64,000 bases of DNA from Amphibalanus amphitrite (taxonomy: Eukaryota > Arthropoda > Thecostraca > Balanomorpha > Balanidae). The stretch lies in NCBI RefSeq assembly GCF_019059575.1, contig NW_024883032.1, positions 1 to 64,000 on the forward strand. The letters are read 5' to 3'. The translations under genes were made by a program, and so were the position numbers. Positions 59,542 to 64,000 of the stretch are shown in pieces. The notes below the pieces were generated by a model, which was not told where the DNA came from, searched no databases, and saw only the letters and a program-made list of their open reading frames with translations. Each line of letters begins with the position of its first letter. Within the stretch, counting starts at the first letter, position 1.

Positions 59542-60482
59542 GTGCCAGAGCCGGCGCTGCGCCCCTCCCCCACACTACTCCAGTGACCGAGCGCCCCTTT
59601 CAGCTGACCCGGCGGCGGCGCCGCTCGGCGCCGTTCCCTCGCGGCGGCGGCTGGCGGGACGCCCGCCGCCACTCCCACCACGGCCCGACGTACCCGGCGT
59701 ACCCGGTGCACGAGCGGCACGACCCCGGCCCCGGCCCGAGCGGCGGGCGCTACCAGCTGCCGCTCAGCCCTGTGCCGTACCGCGCGCCGTTCGACGAGGC
59801 TCGTCACCCGGTGCTGCCGCCGCCGCCGCCGCGGCACCCGGCGCGGGCCCCCTCTCCCACCTCGCCCCGGCCCGGCTTCCTGGAGGGATTCCGGGAGCCC
59901 TTCCCGGCCCAGGAGCGCTCCAGCCTGCTCGGCTCCGGTAATTACATCATCCTCCGTGGCGGATCGTTCGTCGACGACTACAGCTACCTCGACAACCACC
60001 TGTCGGCGCGGCCGTACCCCGACCGGCGGCCGGACATCATCGACAACTTCAGGGACTTTGCCGAGTTCGCGCACGGCTCCGAGCCGGCCTACAGCCTGGC
60101 GGTGCCCGAGAGACGTATGAGCACGTCAGAGACGAGTACGGACGTTGTCAGAGCATCTGCTGAGAACAGCACGGAGGCCGATACTGCCGAGATCCAGAGC
60201 ACAGCGGACGGAGTGGAGATAGAGGAAGAGAGTGAGGTTGAACTGAGCGGGGAAGGTGAGAATCGACCTCGCCAGGCGGCCAACATTCAGGAGATCTTGT
60301 CTGATATCTCCAACGACGTTCAGGCCGACCGACTGCCCGATCACGGCACCAGCCATGTCAAGAAACGCGTGTTGAAAGACAAGCGTCTGAGGCTACGCCG
60401 TCAGCGCCAGAAAGAGGCGAGTCTGGAGAGCCGGCTGTCAACCGAGCCGGAACCCGAGGATCCAATGGTGGCAACCTTCTGA
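59542..60482 (+). CDS. Secreted-protein gene, last coding exon
   Basis: A phase 1 exon with frame GARAGAAPLPHTTPVTERPF to TGA at 60480-60482, about 312 residues. Near the start is LTRRRRRSAPF, a furin-type site (about 59605-59630). Next comes a Pro/Arg/His/Tyr-rich region with a PPPPPRHPARAP stretch, then a more ordered-looking GSGNYIILRGGSFVDDYSYL. The C-terminal third is acidic (EIEEESEVELSGEGE), then basic (HVKKRVLKDKRLRLRRQRQ), ending PEDPMVATF. The phase fits direct joining to exon 5 (phase 1). With exons 1-5 the product is about 710 residues. Confidence 0.87.
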
Positions 60483-62238
60483 GCTCCGGCCGCCCGGCCC
60501 ATCTGACCCCGCTCAAGCATCGTCATGATCATAGCGTCCGGGCGCCGCGGCCGCGCCGCCGTCACCTCCATTCATCAGCGAGTTTCTCCTGTAACTCTTT
60601 GTCTCCCTCGGCCTGGCCCATCAGATCGACCGTCCCTGTTCAGGGGCTGTCGGAGAAAGTCCAGTCCAGCGCCGGCCGCCGCCGCCGCTGCCGCCCGACT
60701 TTCACTCTCAGACGGGGAAAAGTGACGCCGGTCGGGCCATCCGGGCACGAGTCACGCTCGGTCGCGCACCGGTCTGTACAAAAAGCGGCCCGTGTCGACG
60801 ATCCGGTACTGGCGCCGAGAGAGCGGCACCGGCCTCCGGTAAACGTCGGCCGAGTTACGAGGGGGACGTATTTCAGGGACTGGAGGACATGGGAGTAGTG
60901 TGGGGGACGCCGGCACAGGGCAGAGGAGACCTCCCCAGGGAGGGAGGTCCGGGGTGCGTCTTGTCCAGCGGCACCAGAGGTCCTTTACCACCACTCCATG
61001 TCTTTCATTGTTGTTACGTATTGGTGTAAGCTGAGCGGAAATGTTACGTAGCGTGGCGGAATAATTACAGTATTGTCAGCAGGTTTCTCTTCGAATTAGT
61101 TACTGTTATGCCAAGTAGTACATGCCCGCTAGTGATCTGCTGGTACTCAGCCTTGTACAACGAATCGTATTTTTGGTTGATTGTGATGCAAGTTGTCAAT
61201 GATTGAGAGCGTTTGGATGGTATTCTTGCTATCAAAATACATCTTGAAAACGCACCACAGGTTTTGGACAAGACACACAGAACAAACAACTCTCGAGATA
61301 AATGAGTTGCAAAATGAGAAACAATGGATCACGGTTGAAAAGGAACGAATAATGTTGCGAATATAGAGAATGTCGATTGAAATAGTGGTTATCGGCCATT
61401 AACAATCGCACACCAATCAAAACGTACCATCTATCTGAGATAGCTGGAGTCTAAACTACCTACTTCTATGCATTGTTTGTAAAGCCAAATCACTTTATCG
61501 CACAAACGTTAATTCGCATTCGCATCAGTTAACACACAACCATGATACTTTGGGAGAACGGGAACGCCTGAGTAAAACCAGACTGACATACCCATAAACA
61601 AGAGCGCCTTCCACTACAATTGAGCAATGCTAGCATATTGTGACAAACTCCTCTAATTTAGCCACAACATTCGTAAATTTTGGGGCCAAATAAGGTTCGA
61701 TGAGGTCCATGGTAAAGGTCCATGTAAAGGTCCATGAGGTAACGAAGCTCCGAACATAGCAATTCTCTTCAGAACGACAGAAAAAAATCGAAAGCTTTCT
61801 GTATCAGCCCTCGCCCACAAATCAATTAATAACACGGCGACATAACATCGAGACGGTAAAAAGCCACTAATTATTTGGCCAATCTGTAGAAACCGGGCTA
61901 CAATACCAATGAGCACCAGTCATGTATGCATGATTCTCATCCTGCTTCTAGGAAGTCTTACCATTCATGGCACTTGTCGAAGCTATGATCTTACTAATGG
62001 TTGTACGGGTACTACAGGTTCTCGAAGCCCCTTAGAAGAGCGTTCATGCGCGTAGCCATCCAGTAGTGAGAGTTCCATTAGGGTCGCTTCGCTGCTTGAG
62101 CTCCCGACTAGATATTCTGCGGCCAATGAATATGGCCGCTTCAAGTCAGATGAAATCGATGAGCGCAAACAGCCGCGTCCGGCGATCTTGAAAGGTCCAA
62201 TACTTCCTCTTTATTCCGGCAATACAACACGCGTTATA
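60483..62238. other. 3' flank of the secreted-protein gene and intergenic stretch
   Basis: The first 500 bases are GC-rich and probably include 3' untranslated sequence, but no AATAAA close to the stop was found. AT-rich non-coding DNA follows from 61 kb, with a small GGTCCATG duplication at about 61695-61735. No gene is supported. Confidence 0.4.
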
Positions 62239-62830
62239 CAGGGTGACACAAAAAAGCGGTCATCACCAAAATTCGAATAACTTCGGAAGTTTTATTCAGA
62301 TCATCACCAAACTTCGGCCACTTTAGGTCACACCTATGTAGCAGACATCCACCAGGTTTCAAGTCTTCACTACGAATACTTTTAGTACAGTGTGTGTTTT
62401 ACGGACGCTCCACAATGTGCTCCAGGTGAGCGCCCCGGCGCTGCAGGGCGTAGGCACACCTGCATCCGGCGGGCAAAGTTGCCGATAACCCGATAAGAAT
62501 AACGTTTCAGGGGTAGCACACCCCCTGAGCACTGTCTCCAGAGGCCATTGCACTCTGTAAAGTGCACAGCCATCGGGTTATCGACAACTTTGCCCGCCGG
62601 ATGCAAGTGTGCCTACGCCCTGCAGCGCCGTGGCGCTCACCTGGAGCACATTGTGGAGCGTCAGTAAAACACACACTGTATTAAAAGTATTCGTAGTGAA
62701 GACTTGAAACTTGGTGGATGTATGCTACATAGGTGTGACCTTAAGTGGCCGAAGTTTGGTGATGATCTGAATAAAACTTCCGAAGTTATTCGAAATTTGG
62801 TGATGACCGTTTTTTTTTTGTGTCACCCTG
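62239..62830. mobile_element. TA-flanked foldback element
   Basis: Begins CAGGGTGACACAAAAAA at 62239 and ends TTTTGTGTCACCCTG at 62830, with TA on both outer sides (62237-62238 and 62831-62832). The inverted match continues through almost the whole element: the arms pair TCAAGTCTTCACTACGAATA with its inverse, and TTGCCCGCCGGATGCA with its inverse. Only a short centre near 62510-62550 is unpaired. TA duplication and a CAGGGTG terminus suggest a Tc1/mariner-related foldback MITE. No coding capacity. Confidence 0.85.
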
Positions 62831-62832
62831 TA

Positions 62833-64000
62833 GGTATTACCTACACAAGACCACGGATATGTCAAAAAGCACTTCACACAGTTCAGCCGCCGCGCTGTTG
62901 CGTTAACCTAGAGAAAATCTAGCCATAACGTTTTAGCGTCAGAGGAAAAGAGAGGCAAAATCGCTGACATTTTTAACCCCAGTAAGGTTATATCTTCTGC
63001 CCATGTGATTGATAACTTTTGCCGAGGTTGACATGAAACAACTGTCACACAATTATTGCACATTGTACAAATACTTGTAAGAGTATTTGCATATACACTA
63101 AACACACCCATGAATGGAAAATAGAGTCACAGCGCATGCAAAAGCGTATCCGCATTCTGCATAGTGCATAATGCGTTTCGGATTCTACTACTCCCCGCAC
63201 CTATTGTGTCGCCTGCACCGCCACGAAACCACGTATGCGTTCCACCTTCATCTGAATTAACACTTTCAGGCTTAAAAAATGGTTCCCGCAATTAAAATAA
63301 ATATCCAACACAACGACAGGTTGACGTAACGTTTTGAACTTATGCACCACCTTCCGTCACGCAGACGTTTCTCTGTTCTGTTATCGTATATTCATGATTG
63401 GCGGTAGTTGGTATTACAAAATTTCACAGAGCCCATCCTACGGAGCACATTCCACAGAACACATTCCACCGAGCACATTCCACGAGTAAATTTCAACGAG
63501 CACATTTCAATCGGCATATTCCACGGGGCCTAAGACGAAGCACGTTCCACGAAGCAAGTTGGAGGAATACCATCGCGATGCATACAAACCAATGTTGCGC
63601 GCTCTTTTAGCGCCTCAAACTGTTTGCGCTGCAGTATCAACTATAAAGCTTTATACTGCCACCTGAGACTTATACCGCCATGTTTTAGGGATAGAAATAG
63701 CCAAGTTTTAAAGCAAATATGTTGGACGTCACTGGAACATAGCTACAAACGATAGAAACCTCCAGCATTTGCCTGGTATTCTAACTCCTAGTCCGTATTC
63801 TCGTAAAAACAAAAACAAATCGTCCCGTTGGCATGGAACCACAACACATTCAGAGAATATTACAACACGGGCCCTATTTCAAGCATTGCAACGCCAACAT
63901 CGCACGCACGCGTGCATCTCAATGTACCCGGCACACGACAAACACAGCATTCAGAGGGCACCAACAAGCAAGTCACGTTTCACATCAAAGGCAATCCAAA
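62833..64000. other. Non-coding stretch at the right end of the window
   Basis: No gene recognised. It contains the short tandem repeat at 63425-63555. Confidence 0.4.
63425..63555 (+). repeat. GAGCACATTCCAC tandem repeat
   Basis: About eight degenerate units of 14-16 bases (GAGCACATTCCAC, GAACACATTCCAC, GAGCACATTTCAA, GAAGCACGTTCCAC). The short His/Thr-rich frame across it is an artefact. Confidence 0.8.

Overview
The window looks like arthropod nuclear DNA, most probably crustacean. The evidence is spliceosomal introns, a TATA box about 30 bases ahead of an initiator-like site, an arthropod-type (TTAGG)n array, GC-rich exons, and dense repeats and DNA transposons. A barnacle-like genome would fit, but nothing I can read fixes the species. 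There are no operons, no bacterial-type genes, and no reverse transcriptase or viral gene that I can recognise.

Two protein genes are well supported, both on the plus strand. Gene 1 has a 5.9 kb coding exon (40247-46121) spliced to a last exon (46934-47250), with an AATAAA signal at 48106. It encodes about 2,060 residues: two PAM2 motifs (docking peptides for the MLLE domain of poly(A)-binding protein) near the N-terminus, about 1,000 residues of acidic Ala-rich helical repeats with an 11-residue period, a Pro-Glu stretch, a short Ala-rich hydrophobic segment, and a basic Thr/Ser/Pro/Lys-rich tail. A clear coding exon at 23983-24170 ends in the phase needed to join 40247 and may be an upstream exon across a 16 kb intron. 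A putative non-coding exon at 3602-3914 may belong to the same unit.

Gene 2 (54229-60482) has a TATA box, a signal-peptide exon and at least six further coding exons. It encodes a secreted, Arg/Gln/Phe/Asp-rich protein with about 16 tandem hexapeptides (FRPQ[Q/D][D/E]) and two furin-type basic sites. Its intron phases imply two alternative 3' ends and perhaps a third, intronic poly(A) end.

The rest is repeat-rich. 1-7.4 kb: GA microsatellite, a 1.1 kb foldback element, a TTAGG array, and a head-to-head pair of tRNA-headed SINE-like repeats. 10-22 kb: a TTAA-flanked MITE, GC-rich islands and a TA-flanked element. 29.3-31.3 kb: a hAT element with an exact 8-base target duplication, a transposase C-terminal relic and an internal minisatellite. 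36-39.5 kb: a second TTAA MITE and a second hAT-type element, also with an exact 8-base duplication. 48.8-54 kb: TC/octamer satellite, nested TTAA MITEs and a third small hAT element. 62.2-62.8 kb: a TA-flanked foldback element. Many elements sit in introns or just outside the two genes.

All splice sites and protein features were read by eye; no search was run.
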